Below, one piece after another: positions 10,649 to 22,376 of a stretch of DNA of 64,000 nt. The notes beneath the pieces are model-generated. The model was given only the letters and a program-made list of their open reading frames with translations. It was not told the origin of the DNA and searched no databases. The stretch's first letter is position 1, and every line of letters begins with the position of its first letter. The stretch covers positions 20,980,548 through 21,044,547 of the forward strand of contig OX457038.1 in NCBI GenBank assembly GCA_949752735.1, written 5' to 3'. A program made the translations under genes and the position numbers. Source of the DNA: Lumbricus terrestris (lineage: Eukaryota; Annelida; Clitellata; Crassiclitellata; Lumbricidae).

Positions 10649-11495
10649 GGGCTTCTATCCCCCCTAAGCAACCGGGCGCAGTACATTTTCTTCCCCCCTT
10701 TTCTGGACCGGCCTTCCTCTATATATGTATGCAATATAATGCAATCTAGCGCATGCCCTCCTCTAGTGTGGGAATGAAGGTTTGTTTGGAGAGAGACAAA
10801 CGAGCATCCAGCAGACGATCGCCGAAGCATGTGTAGCGCCGAGAAGGGACCTGGTATGGGAAGGGAAAGTGCTCCTCCCCATAAGAAATTTTTGCGATTT
10901 CCGCATTGCAATTTCAGCATTTTAAGCTATCCTCTTAGCAAAATTACTCTACTGTTTCAGTGGAGGAATTGCTGCCAAAATTGGGCAGCCATAGGCCTAT
11001 ATGTTTTGCGCCTCTGATCAGTGTGCACTCGAGAGGCGTTACATAAATTTTTTAGAGCACAATGCAATACAACAAAATACAATGTAGGTCCTATACTTTG
11101 TAGGCCCACGTAATAATGATGTTGCTTTACTAAGTGTTCAAGGACAAAATTTGACTGTCTGAAATTTGAAAGATAACATTGGAGGGAAGTCATTTAGTTG
11201 TGCAAAATAGTATTTGTATTAACATTATTTCTTTCAATTATAATATGATTGTATTATTTATTAAAATAGTAAAAACATAATTATAATCATGTAATAGAAT
11301 TTTTTTATAGTAGGCCTATATTATAGCTGTTATAGCAGTTCATGAACCGGTAATTCAAAAATGCAGATAGTAGCCGAACTAAAAACTCAAAGTGTATAAA
11401 GTGTATACAGTTTGCTAAAAACTATTAGGCCTACCACTTTGTCCAAATTTATATGGAGGGGAAGTATTTTCTGGGGGGGGGGGAATCTTCCTTTA
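10649..11495. other. No gene recognised
   Basis: AT-rich sequence with three TAGGCCTA octamers (about 10991, 11313 and 11428). No coding signal. Confidence 0.4.
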
Positions 11496-12020
11496 CTATC
11501 TTCCTTTAGTGATGCCCAGATTGAACGCTGCCCTCCATGTCCGACCTTCCCCCCCAACCATAGGCGTGTGACGCTCGTCGGTCCGCTCGACGGCAACACG
11601 GTGCCCTGCCTCGTAACCAGACCCATCGATCATGTCTTCCACTCGTATCTGTGCCATCGGAGAAGAATGTCTTAGCAAAGAGGTCCGGAACTGGGCATAC
11701 AACTCCGAAGCGTCGGATCCTGACACTACCCCGTCCGCGGTCACCTTGGGGGTAACGTCCCGAGCTCCAGGATGGCCAATCCTCGAAACAGGGTTCACTC
11801 TTCGGGCAGAGGACCCTCGCTTGGAGTTCCCTTTCGCGGCCGCCACCTTCGCCTTCATCTCCGCATGACCAGGTCTCCTCCGCACCATGTTACACTGAGC
11901 CACCGACGCGCCGTAACTTCCAACAGGTAATACCTGGCGCTGCCATGAGGCCGGCCAAAGAAGACGGAAACGAGTCTTCTTTAGGGAATTCAACCCTTTA
12001 CGATCCTGTGCCACAGCCAT
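11496..12020 (-). CDS. Unidentified 174-residue reading frame in the element cargo
   Basis: It starts with a true ATG (12020-12018) and is rich in Arg, Gly, Ala and Ser, with a basic central stretch (CNMVRRRPGHAEMKAK). I recognise no domain. It lies inside the GC-richer cargo of the 6.6-kb element. It could be a degraded gag-like or orphan element protein, or a chance frame in GC-richer DNA. No neighbouring frame continues it. Confidence 0.25.
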   Translation of the reverse strand: MAVAQDRKGLNSLKKTRFRLLWPASWQRQVLPVGSYGASVAQCNMVRRRPGHAEMKAKVAAAKGNSKRGSSARRVNPVSRIGHPGARDVTPKVTADGVVSGSDASELYAQFRTSLLRHSSPMAQIRVEDMIDGSGYEAGHRVAVERTDERHTPMVGGEGRTWRAAFNLGITKGR

Positions 12021-12615
12021 CGTCTTGCGTCCGCTACAAGACCGTCAAGATTCTCTGTATATGTTTTTCTGGTACCAGGCCTTTAGGGAGACCACCCGTT
12101 ATAGTTCGCTGGAAGCGAAACTATTTCACGATTCGCGCAACAGCGAAGTCACTCGTAACCAGGGCCACAGCGCTTGCCAGGCGCTCGCGTACTTGTTTCT
12201 CTCTCAACTCCGCGCTATCCCAAAAGAAAGGCGCACACTCGTACTCGGAACTGTCGACTCTTTCGCCGCAACAGGCGCCGACGGTAACTGACTTTTGTAT
12301 CGCTTCTGAGTCGCGTCTGCTGTCCGCAGACCAGCATCGCTCCCGTATAGGGGGCTTAAAAATTAGCTAAGGGATACACAACTTCCTTAACTAAATTACC
12401 TTATGACTTATGGAACCGGGACACGCTGCGTAAACTACAGGGAGCGGTCAGGGCAGCTACGTTTAACCCTGACTTTGCAACTACGAATTCCTCGACCTGG
12501 CGGGGAAAACCGTAGTTTCGGCGAAGTAAAGCTTGTCGAGTCTTCACCGTTTAATCCACCAAGGATACTCTCTCACTGGCGTTACAGTCACGATCGTCTT
12601 GGTGCGCTGATCCGA

Positions 12616-13640
12616 ACGACACCAAGATCGACTGGATCGGACAAGAATTGACAAAGATACGTAACACAAGGGAAATACACGGGCGACGGCTTTTGAAGTG
12701 CCTTCCGAAGCCCTTCCCAAGGAATAGGTAACACACTCACACGTATACAAGATAGAACTCGGCGTGACGTTCAATCTGACACCAACTTTTCGTTAGTCGC
12801 ACAACAACTCACAAAGTTACACCCACTCGACCAATCGTGGCCGGTATCTACCTTGGGCTTCGACCAACGCTGATCAACGGCGGCTGATATAGCCAAGCGA
12901 TCGTATCAACGGCTCTGCTACTAGCCGATTCAAAGACCAGAGGTGAAAGGAAAGATATTCGGTAGTCAAAGAATATCGCAATACACTCGCAGACCTAGGG
13001 CACTGCGCGTTGCCCACACAGACCTGTCGGCTGCGGTCGCTCGCTTGGTCGCGGCGCCGCGTAACCGAACTCTACGGGAAAAGACCGGGGGAAACTCTTC
13101 GCGAGCTCCTACCGTCGAAACCCTCACTGATACTCGTTAATTCTCAACAGGTAAGATGTTCGCACAGACCAAACAAACAGTTTGACACCAAGTTTGCGTA
13201 GATCGGACTAGGATTGACAAAGTTATCCGGTAAACTTCGACCGTTCTCGGTCGGTTGCTCGGTAGCACGGTAGCAGGCCGCGATGAGCTTTGCGAACCTC
13301 TACTGATTTACTGAGAGCCCACAGCCACTAACTCTCGTTAGGCACGGGTGTACCTAGGCAGGACGAACAATCTGACACCAAGATTGAAAGAATCGGACGA
13401 CAGATGACAAAGTTTCTCGGAGACCGGGACGTTCGCTGTCGGCCTTCGCGGCGTCAGACGAAAGATCAAGAAAATCGGCTGTCCTTTTCACGCGCGAGGC
13501 GTCTCCTCCAGACTATACCGTCGAAACCGTGACAGATGCTGACAAACCCTTAACAGGAGATGTCCTCTACTCGTCGAGATGAACTAGATTGTCGCTTAGT
13601 TCAAAACGATCCGACCACAGGATACAAAGTTATTCAGTGC
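12616..13640 (+). repeat. Degenerate ~45-bp motif repeated five times
   Basis: A word close to 'caatctgacaccaagattg' followed about 10-15 bases later by 'atcggacaaggattgacaaagtt' recurs near 12616, 12775, 13179, 13370 and 13578, with spacings of roughly 160, 404, 191 and 208 bp. Stretches such as 'taccgtcgaaacc' and 'aacaggtaa' also recur. The copies are diverged but keep the same word order, which suggests old tandem or regulatory repeats of the cargo. Confidence 0.55.
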
Positions 13641-15187
13641 GCAACTACTTCGTCCGGGCGACCGCTGGGATAGCACGCGAACAGAACAGCAACGCACTTT
13701 CGCTACTCTCAAGGCAAATTCACTTATTCGGCTCTAACTCTCGAACGGGACGAGCTAGACCGGTTTTCTTGACACTTTCACGGGCAAATCGTATGCAGCG
13801 CACGATCTGATGCAGGTTTCACCACTGTAGAGTCAAATTTCACCGAGTAGGCCAATGATGGACACTAGGACTTGGAGTCGATGTCGCTGCGGGAGCTGAA
13901 CCGACCTCTCGCCGAAGAGTCACCAAGGCACACTTTACCCTCAAATTCGCTTTCAAAGTACCACTAAATCCGAATTCACAGTCGAGGTCACCAGGTTTCA
14001 CGACCAAGCTGGAATGACGAAATATTCACTGAGCGCACGAGGCGTCGATTGTCCGGGCAACGCCCGCGACACTGAATGACGGCACGTCCGGGGCGGACGG
14101 TGTCCAAATGAAATGCGCTAGCCGGTGTGGAAGCTTTCAATGCAGTCACCAACACCGCTTTCCGATCGTAGGCAGAAAGGTAACCAGTATTCTTCTCCGG
14201 ACCGTAGAGCCGAAGCGTCTCTGTAGCTTGGCGGGTTTCACCCTAACCCGTATATTTTAACCGCACAGGCGGCGAGGCGCTCGCTGGCGTGGCCGAGGTC
14301 CGTAGGGGGCTGAGTCCTACGAGACCGGACCCGTCGCTCAGCAGCAGATGCTGGGTCGAAATGTATACGCTATTATGTTAAGTCTGCGCTCTCCCGGCGC
14401 GGCGGTTAACTCGGTCGAGGCTTCGCCCCAATGGCAAAGTCACTTGTCACAAGAGGAAAGAGACTCGTATACTGCAAAGAAGCCGTATGCTCTCACGCTC
14501 GCCTGGTGGCAAGATGTATGTACTGACAACAGGTAACTCAAGTTCAACAGACGAGGCCTTACCGCTTATCGACGGTTGCGCGCTCGCCTTGGCTGGCCGT
14601 GTAGATTAACCGACGCGGGCCGCCGAAGTAACGATCCCAGTGCTATGTCACACGTACAAGGTACAACGAACCCTCGTCTTTCCGGGTACACCAAGGATTA
14701 GTGCACTAACAGTACCCGCAGCGTACGCGATGCGTAGAGTTCGTTATGAAATGTCTGATGCCGACGGGCTCGTGGCGGATGAGGCCGAGGCCTATACTAC
14801 GCCGGAGTCTCGGTCAGATGCGGTAAAACTGCTTTCTTTTACGCTGCAAGCACTCAGCGAGACTGCTCCAACAGTCAGGAAAACTTCTCTTCGAACAGGT
14901 AACCAAGGCGCTGTATGCCAGGAGACAGTTACAAGTGAGACGGGATGAGCCACCACCAACTCTCCCTGGTGCGTCGTAGCGGGGCGATGCCCAGTCGGCC
15001 GCCGCTCGATCGTCACCGCAGGTAACGTTTAACCTCCGCGTGTGCGGATTCGATCCGGAAACAATATTTTCTCTCAGATTCACCAGAAAACGTTTGGACA
15101 CCCACAAACCAACGTAGCAATGTCAATTCAACGTGCCAGGACTGCGTAGAGAGCAATGAGAAGAACAGAGTTGAAACTCATTGCCCA
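13641..15187. other. GC-richer cargo, function unknown
   Basis: Higher GC than the flanks, with short reading frames on both strands and several 'caggtaa' words (about 14530, 14898, 15018) that look like splice donors. No protein domain, LTR pair or RNA gene could be recognised. Confidence 0.4.
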
Positions 15188-15209
15188 TGGAGTAATCGCC
15201 ATTACTCCA
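15188..15209. repeat. Perfect 9-bp stem hairpin
   Basis: tggagtaat and attactcca are exact reverse complements around the loop cgcc. It is a small structure in the cargo. No function is assignable. Confidence 0.6.
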
Positions 15210-15644
15210 CGTATATAGCAGAGCACCGTGTGGCAGGCTTTATTCCATCGGAATATCACTGTTTTAGCACGATTTTTCAGCATACGAAAAATCTTGGATA
15301 ATTCGCCAAAAATCCAGTTACTGTCGGATCGTCACCGGGTTTCTTTCTATCGTTTCACAAACGACTTCTCCGTAACTTACGCCTTAAATTAAGATTATTG
15401 GACGGCCAGAAAATTAATTATTCTACGGGTACTAAAATACCTAAGAGCGTTCCATAGCGATTTGGCTATAAATGCCTCATCTTCGCTCTCGCCTGCTTCC
15501 AGCTGTGTTCCACAGGCATTAACTAACGGTCGCGCTTTATAGCGCAGCGGTCGCGCTTTAATAGCGCATATTTTCGTAGCGCATTTCTGCTAGGGGAAAT
15601 TATGCCTTACCTAAGAATAGCTCTAACTACACGGCTTGGCTGCT

Positions 15645-15885
15645 TTAAGAGCTTAACCGTGGCTCCTGCCTGTCTCCAGCTTCAGTTTGACAAGGCAGCC
15701 GGTCGGAGTTTATCGTCTTGTGGCTGAAACGCCACAGGCGCAACCACCCTATGGGACCCACGGGACGCGTCCCCCCAACTTTTGAGTGGTCCCCTAACTT
15801 TATTATTATGGTCCCCCCAACTTTTAGGAGGTGATTCATTATGGTCCCCCCAACTTTTAGGACGTGATTGCACCTATGCCCCAAC
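15645..15885. repeat. Short C-rich direct repeats
   Basis: The word 'gtccccccaactttt' occurs three times (about 15770, 15812 and 15843), the last two followed by 'aggaggtgatt' and 'aggacgtgatt'. It is a local tandem duplication in the right part of the cargo. Confidence 0.7.
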
Positions 15886-15992
15886 CGACGTGAATTTTTG
15901 CTGTCTTCTGATTCCCCCCCCTATTTTTCATTGGGCGCAAGCTGCGCCCGCCATGTATAGGGATAGAAGCCCCTGCGAGTGACTCGAGTTAA

Positions 15993-16020
15993 CTCCAAAC
16001 GTCCACATGGACGTTTGGAG
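15993..16020. repeat. 28-bp near-perfect palindrome
   Basis: 13-bp arms ctccaaacgtcca and tggacgtttggag face each other across the two bases ca. An A-run follows directly (acaaaaaaaatt). It could form a stable hairpin in RNA or a small cruciform. No Helitron CTRR terminus follows it. Confidence 0.85.
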
Positions 16021-16084
16021 ACAAAAAAAATTGGCAGGAGAGGGTAACACAATGGCAGTGGTGACATTTTCAGCGAGAGTTTGA

Positions 16085-16330
16085 CAATTAAATGCAAAGC
16101 AGCAAATTTAGAACATGAATATTTATCAGAAAGGCGTCTAAATGTACATTTCTCCGTTTCACTTTTTGAAATAGGCTAATTAGCATCATTAGTGCTTTGG
16201 CACAAAGAAATTTCTTAAAAATCAAAACGTAGGCCCTATAGTTGTTTAAAGTCTCAATTTTCTGGACGGGACAATTAAAAGCCTCTTTTGTTCCTAAGTG
16301 CAGGCGCCCATGATTTTGCATTAGGGCCTA
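16085..16330 (+). repeat. Dispersed repeat family A, copy
   Basis: It shares 'atgcaaagcagcaaattt', 'cgtctaaatgtacatttct' and 'gtttcac' in the same order as 51990-52080. It is a decayed interspersed element lacking coding capacity, inside the 6.6-kb hAT-type insertion. Confidence 0.5.
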
Positions 16331-16886
16331 GTTAGATAACCCGCATACGGTAGTAGGGGAAGTCACCAAAATGGGACGGTTCTTATTCGTAAGATGGAGC
16401 ACACCTATTGTTACTGCTATACAGCAGTCTAGAACTATTAATACTTGCGGTGCTGCTGGCTTGATTTTTTTATATTAATATTGAACATTTTTATACTTGC
16501 TCATGTTATTATTTTCGCATCAATTAATTTTCTCAATCTGGCATTATGGGAATTATTGTCCTATCTTTTGCGTTACCCGTACCTAAAATGGGACATATTA
16601 GTAATTATTTTTAATGATAACAATATAGCATTCTTGGAAAATTGCTAAACGTTTGCATGCATCATTTGAGAGTCAACTATGTACACATCATATCAACGTG
16701 GTTTATTTTAACATAGTGCTATCAGCTCTAACGAAATTTGAGAAATATGCTAAGTGTTCCAATTTAAGGTGACGCACCCACCAGACTGAGTGCCATATTG
16801 ACAGGAAATCAACTGCGCAAATTTATGCTTGAGGACTCGCTGCTGCCTTGGGCCCCGCAGACCCTAGGGCCGGGCCTGGTTGTACG

Positions 16887-16944
16887 TAGCGGGAAACGAA
16901 CATTTCCCCTGGAAATATTCCTCCCCAAAATATTTCCCAGGGCA
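16887..16944 (+). repeat. Dispersed repeat B, copy 2
   Basis: It begins directly after the right target duplication of the 6.6-kb element and matches the reverse complement of 7669-7731. The hAT-type insertion therefore landed beside, or within, a member of repeat family B. Confidence 0.7.
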
Positions 16945-18591
16945 TATCGCACGTTATGTTTAAAAACGGATGCTTTGAAGTAACCATATCACACAGTAAT
17001 CGTTAATAGGCACCACCTGAAATCCATTTGCATCGATAAATGTATAAATAAACAATGACCTACATGTATGACCGTGTGCGACGTTCGGAACCGATACTTT
17101 GGAATTGAATCAAACATAAACGAGCAGCAATGTACGACTGTCAAAGCTATATAATACATTGTTCACTTACATAAACCAGTGTGGGTCACAGTTGGAATAC
17201 TTCATTCAGACATACAAAACCAAATACTAAACGAAGTAAGTAAATAGTCTTTATTAGCACGAGACAAACGTTCACGCTGGTATACACCAACTATGGATGC
17301 AGACGCGAAAAGTAGGCTAGTACAATAGCGTAGAAGAAAAATAAAAACTAAACTGAATTACTATTCTATGTGGGCTACGACTAGAAGCAGGTTAGCAAGC
17401 AATGGAATGAAGCAGAGGCAGAGGATAGGCGTATACTTGTTTAAGTTTGAATTTTCGCACGGTTCTGTCTCCTTACAAAAACAAACAGGGCCCTATAAAA
17501 TGTTCTCTGAATTCACATCATCCCATTGGCTCTGTATAGACCAACTTATAAAGAATCTTAAATAATAATAATATATTAGGGGCTATGAACCAGCAGACAC
17601 GACGACGTTCCCACTATATAGGTCGTCTCTCATTGGTTGAAGATGACGCACGTTTGCCTATTAATTCATTGAAACGTCAGATGTACGTTGAATGGACATT
17701 CGTGAGTCGTGTAATGGCAACGGTGCAATATACGCGCACTAACAATACCATAAATAAAGATTGTGCATCGCGTCATCATCACCACCGCCACCACTATGTC
17801 CCGACGCCAGCCTTTTAGTGGTGATAGGTGTGCATAAATAACCTTTATTCTTTGCGGTCTGTTTACCAAACGTTTTATTATGTCTTCGTTTTTATTGTCT
17901 GTCTTCCTTTGCGAATCGCCTTTTATGTACATTTTACGCGCATGTTGCACTAAATATAAGCATGTGTGATTGTATATGTATATATATATATAAAGAGAGA
18001 CTATAAGCACGTATATACATCATATTTACAGTAATTCACGCACGTATCGGAATTTAATACACCTTACATGTAGGTCTATGCCGACCCGTCAAGCTTAATA
18101 AAACCTGACCATATATAGACCATGTAGGCATACCTTATACGGCGTATAGCCTATAATTATAATTGAAATCACCGATCGATGATACAAGATTTATCTGATC
18201 GGGGAGCAATACTTGGATCAGGTCAGGTGTGACAATTCCTATTCTTATCAACGAAACGTGACCATGGAACGTATAGGAAGTTTCTGACCCTTGACCTTTG
18301 CGTATAGCTTAGCCGTGCAGATACTCGTGCTGTGCTCTGCGACTAAGTGTCCACGGACCGACAGTCTGACAGTCTGTGGCCTCGACTGGCAACTGGTCTC
18401 TATATCGGCCGTCAGCAAACATCAGGTAAACGGAGGAGTATAACCGATATCTAGGACAAAAATTGACAGCAAAGTCATTTACATTCATAAAATATAATAT
18501 AAAACGTATACGCTTATAGGCTATAATTATCTGCATGCATATAGAGCGTGCCTGCATGCTGCCTGCATGCTGTCTATTTTGTTTGCGTGTC

Positions 18592-18625
<34 letters not shown>

Positions 18626-19495
18626 TTCTGCTTACATGCCTGTGTAGTGTGTACCTTTCCAACATAAATTCTTCGCAATTTTTTTCAACCTTTCCTTCTG
18701 CTTTCTTTGATTCAAGAACTCCTCAATTTTAATCTCTTCTGCCTTTCAACATTTCTGCGTATACCTGTGTTCTTGTGTTCTTGTGTTCTTGCCACTTTCT
18801 CTATGTTTCTATGCTCGTCCATTTCTTTCTATCTTCCCTGCATCATGCGTCTCTATTTCATCTCTTTGTCTCAGAAGATAACCTTCTATATATAAATGCC
18901 AACCTGCTTTGCGAATGATGTTATTCTCCATTCCTCTCCGTATTTCGCATGCAGTCTCTATTGCCTTCGCATGGTTTCAATTCGCCATTGAAAAGTTATT
19001 AAATTAAGATGGACAAGTCGGAAAAAGGTAGACAAGACGAAGGAGAAGTCAGACTGATTGAGAAACACATCAAGACGACATGACATGTAGAACAACACCT
19101 ATAGAGTGGCTGTCGGTCGGTCGGTCCGTCGGTCGGTCAGTCATTCAGTCAGTCTACATGTATCTGTCATTACTGCTAAAATAAACAGTCAGTCAGTCGA
19201 TCGGTCGACGGTCGGTCGGTCGGTCGGTCGGTCGGTCGGTTGGTCGGTCTGTTGATCGGTCGGTCTGTCGGTCGGTTGGTCCTCTTTTCAACCGTTGCTC
19301 CACGTCTTCCTTACCACATCCAAAGCTGTTTCTTCTAATCATGCAGACAATGAGATCAGAAAACAGCGAATATCATAGATCCACAAATATAGACAAAAGA
19401 GCTTTGCAGACACGCCGATGGCAGATGGAAGATAAAGAAGACAGAGAGAACTCTTACAGCAGACAGATAGACGGACGGATATATAGGCACAAGTC

Positions 19496-19540
<45 letters not shown>

Positions 19541-19802
19541 TACATGTATATATACTGACACAGAGAAGAATGGAGGCGCCAGACATTCGAACCTGCCTAA
19601 GGGCAGAGAACGAAAAGAAAGAAGAAGAAGAAATACTGACACAGGCAGATAATATTGTAATTTGAACTTTGATTGACACACATAGGCCCTATACATATAC
19701 TCAAGGACACATGGCCATAGAAATATCACAAAGCAACTGTCACCGTGTTCAACATAACTTATATGTGCATGTATATTGCTTAACGGATTGAACCTGAGTC
19801 AT
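16945..19802. other. No gene recognised; simple repeats
   Basis: AT-rich sequence without supportable exons. It contains (TGTC)n near 18592-18625, a (GGTC)n-rich tract at about 19108-19282 and a (TA)n run at 19498-19534. Reading frames here are chance or repeat-driven. Confidence 0.5.
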
Positions 19803-20285
19803 AATCGTAATCGCAAACTCGAAATTTCTAAAGCGCTACTCGAAAGCCAAGCGCGGGGCACCAGCTTATTAACGAGCGCTGCGTTGAGTCAGAAGGGTTG
19901 TCCGTGAGAGTAGTCCGCGGTGGTCCGGGTCGAGTTACCATATGATCAGAGGAGCCCAAGACAGCTACTAAGGCGAGTGTCGTCTGGACCGGGAATTGGA
20001 GAGTGGAGGATCAGATGAGACAGGGTAAAAGTTCTTGAAAAGGAGTGTCTTAGGTTTCGAATGAAAAGCCCGAGGTGTGATGGATAGAGGAGCCCGAGTA
20101 AGGTGATGGTGTGTGATTAGTAATGAAACTAATGATAGTGGAGGATCTGAAAAGGATCGGAATTCAGGAGGCAGATCATTCCAAAGGCGTGGTGCTGAGT
20201 TGGATATGGCTCGGCTGGAGAACTTGAGATGACTTGTGACCGGCGGTCGAGAGAGTGTAAGGCAGGCGTTATCATGCGCATTTCA
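19803..20285 (-). mobile_element. 3' part of an L2/CR1-like LINE, copy 2
   Basis: On the minus strand it reads HLKFSSRAISNSAPRLWNDL, the usual C-terminal end of L2/CR1-type reverse transcriptase proteins (SAPxLWNxLP). Next come an ISOLATED frame, a 3' untranslated part and an (attacg)n-like tail at about 19803. Stops and shifts interrupt it. It is a dead, 5'-truncated copy. Its 3' 140 bp match 10507-10648. Confidence 0.75.
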
Positions 20286-21150
20286 GTGTCAGTGTAACTA
20301 TTTTCAGGTTTCCATGTCGTTTAGCCAATATTTTGAGGTATACAGACATTTTGAGTTTCGATATGGTGACAACTGTTAGAATCTTTCGCCACCGTTTCTC
20401 TCCACGTCGTTTGTCAATGACGTCCCTGCTGACCAAATGCACGATGCACGCAACTTTGCATGTAGTCTCATGCACGTAACTTTGCATGTAGTCTCATGCA
20501 CACGCCTCTGCATATAGGCTTATGCTCACAAACATCTTTGTCATAATAGTTTATTTACTATTCTCCTCATCAATCTCTTACTGATGCCTGCACTCCGCAG
20601 AATTACCTGAAGTTTAAAAGCGTAATTACCGGGTATATACTTTTGATATTTCGACTGAAGTGCATCAGTTTTGGGTATAATAATTGTCTACTGCTGCATA
20701 GCTGAATTCTTCCGTTATTAAACGAGCGATTTGCCTCACAGCGGTTTATGCAAGAGAAATGTTAGCTGCAGTTGTGTAGCACTGTAGACTCTGTCTTTCA
20801 AACTCAATGAACCCATGCGTTGAACTGCTTACTTATTCTTAACCCATTTCGAATGCGAACAAAATGATGACAATTATTCTTATAAAGTACAACTGTCAAT
20901 ATAATCATCATTTGCACTGTATAAATATATATCGACTAAATTTAATTGTGTATTCATTAGAAATGCTACCTGTAGGCCTATAATAACTAACAATATCTGC
21001 ATATTTAATCGACTCACTTTGTGTTGATTCAAATAATGAGAAGGAACGGAATCGATAGTTCTGCATATACTATAGGCCTATAGCTATAGGACTGACCGAT
21101 TGACGACGACTAGCTCCAATGTCCATCCGATCGCTCTGCATGACGCACCC

Positions 21151-21192
<42 letters not shown>

Positions 21193-21528
21193 CATCCTTC
21201 GATGGCACCTTTGCGCTTTGCAGCGACATATTGCAGCTTAGGCCTATAGGCCTACATTTAATTGCATGTACACAACAGACTTTCATATATACAGCCACTT
21301 GCTAACACAAAGCATATAATTACTAATGCATCACAAGACATGAATGAGGGTTTCTACAATATCTGGCAGTTTTGCCACAAATTTTTTAGAAAAATTTAAT
21401 AACGATTTTTTTAACTTTCAATGTTCTAATCCGTTCATGTTACTACTACCAAAGTGTGTGATGAGTAGTAATACAGAAAATTAAATATTTTTTGTTAAAA
21501 AACTGAAAAATAGTTTTTCCTATAAATC
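20286..21528. other. No gene recognised
   Basis: It includes a 23-bp direct duplication (gcatgtagtctcatgcac, about 20456-20505), four TAGGCCTA octamers (about 20973, 21073, 21240, 21249) and a (CTG)13 run at 21152-21190. No coding signal is supportable. Confidence 0.5.
21152..21190. repeat. (CTG)13 microsatellite
   Basis: An uninterrupted run of 13 CTG triplets. Confidence 0.95.
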
Positions 21529-22305
21529 GTCATGGAGTTGACTTGCATCACGGAGTTGTTATCGCATAGTTGCCATCCACATTTGAGAGTCTTGAGGCAC
21601 CAATAGAAATTATATTTAATAATTTTCAGTCATACCCTTCTCAGAATACTAAGAATGGAGTCATCATTGCGAGTCATAGTCAAAATATTTGCGATCTGTC
21701 AACTTTATGCTCCATCACGTCGTCGTCGTTTCACGGAGTTGACCGTCATGGAGTTGACAAATCATTTAAATTATAGTTTTGAGCAAAAAAACGCCACACA
21801 CGAAACAACAAAAGTTTGATGATGATTGCAAAAAAGACACGACACTACAACTTTCACAAAGAACACATTATATTGAAATTATATTTTAAATTTTGTCGAA
21901 TATTGTTGTCATGGAGTTAACCAGCGTCACGGAGTTGACCGTCATGGAGTTGACATTTCACTTCCTTTTCTGTAAAAATCGCCGCACGCGAAGCAACTAA
22001 AGTTTGATGGTGATTGCAACAAAGACATGACTCTATCACCTCCAAAATGGACGCATTATATTGAAAGTTTTATTTTCATTTTCTGAAATATTTGCGTCAC
22101 GGAGTTGACATCAAATAAACATACGCAGCGCAATGATCTTGTTTACAATCTGCTGCTTAATAAATGAACGGCAAAAGAATCGTTTTTTGTTTACCAGCAG
22201 CACTGGTAGGCACTAATGAAGAAATACCAGCCGCTAAATACAGCAAGGATCACAAACCTTTACTTGTGGACCCTAGTTTTGTTGTCGTCATGGAGTTGAC
22301 ATCTT
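21529..22305 (+). repeat. Diverged ~200-bp tandem repeat with a conserved GTCAYGGAGTTGAC motif
   Basis: The motif gtcatggagttgac, or the variant tcacggagttgac, occurs about nine times (near 21529, 21551, 21732, 21746, 21908, 21926, 21940, 22095, 22287). The intervening sequences of two units (about 21760-21905 and 21955-22095) align only loosely: both carry 'cgcca/gc..acgaa..aacaaaagtttgatg.tgattgca'. The motif is much better conserved than its surroundings. The LTR retrotransposon starts 70 bases downstream. Confidence 0.7.
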
Positions 22306-22376
22306 GTTCAAGGACAATAGCCATTGTTTCTTTTAAAATTCATTAAAATTTAATTGTTTGCTCAAATACAATATAT

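Larger units (their letters stand above)
10279..16878. mobile_element. 6.6-kb hAT-type element or insertion with large cargo
   Basis: The left end reads caggcccggcctttggg. The right end, reverse-complemented, reads caggcccggccctaggg, so the terminal inverted repeats match over about 13 bases. Both ends are flanked by the same 8-mer, gttgtacg (10271-10278 and 16879-16886), the target-site duplication length of hAT elements. No hAT transposase is recognised inside, so it would be non-autonomous. Inside are a LINE 3' end, a GC-richer block of about 11.5-15.9 kb with a repeated 45-bp motif, an unassigned reading frame and a family A repeat. The simplest view is one non-autonomous hAT that captured or later received other sequences. 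Confidence 0.75.

Noticed and set aside
11430..15940. Nested element with G-run inverted ends
   Set aside because: The left 'tattttctggggggg' and right 'cccccctatttttca' words are G/C-run similarities without a target duplication or extended match.
15993..16020. Helitron 3' hairpin
   Set aside because: No CTRR follows within the expected distance and no TC start was found.
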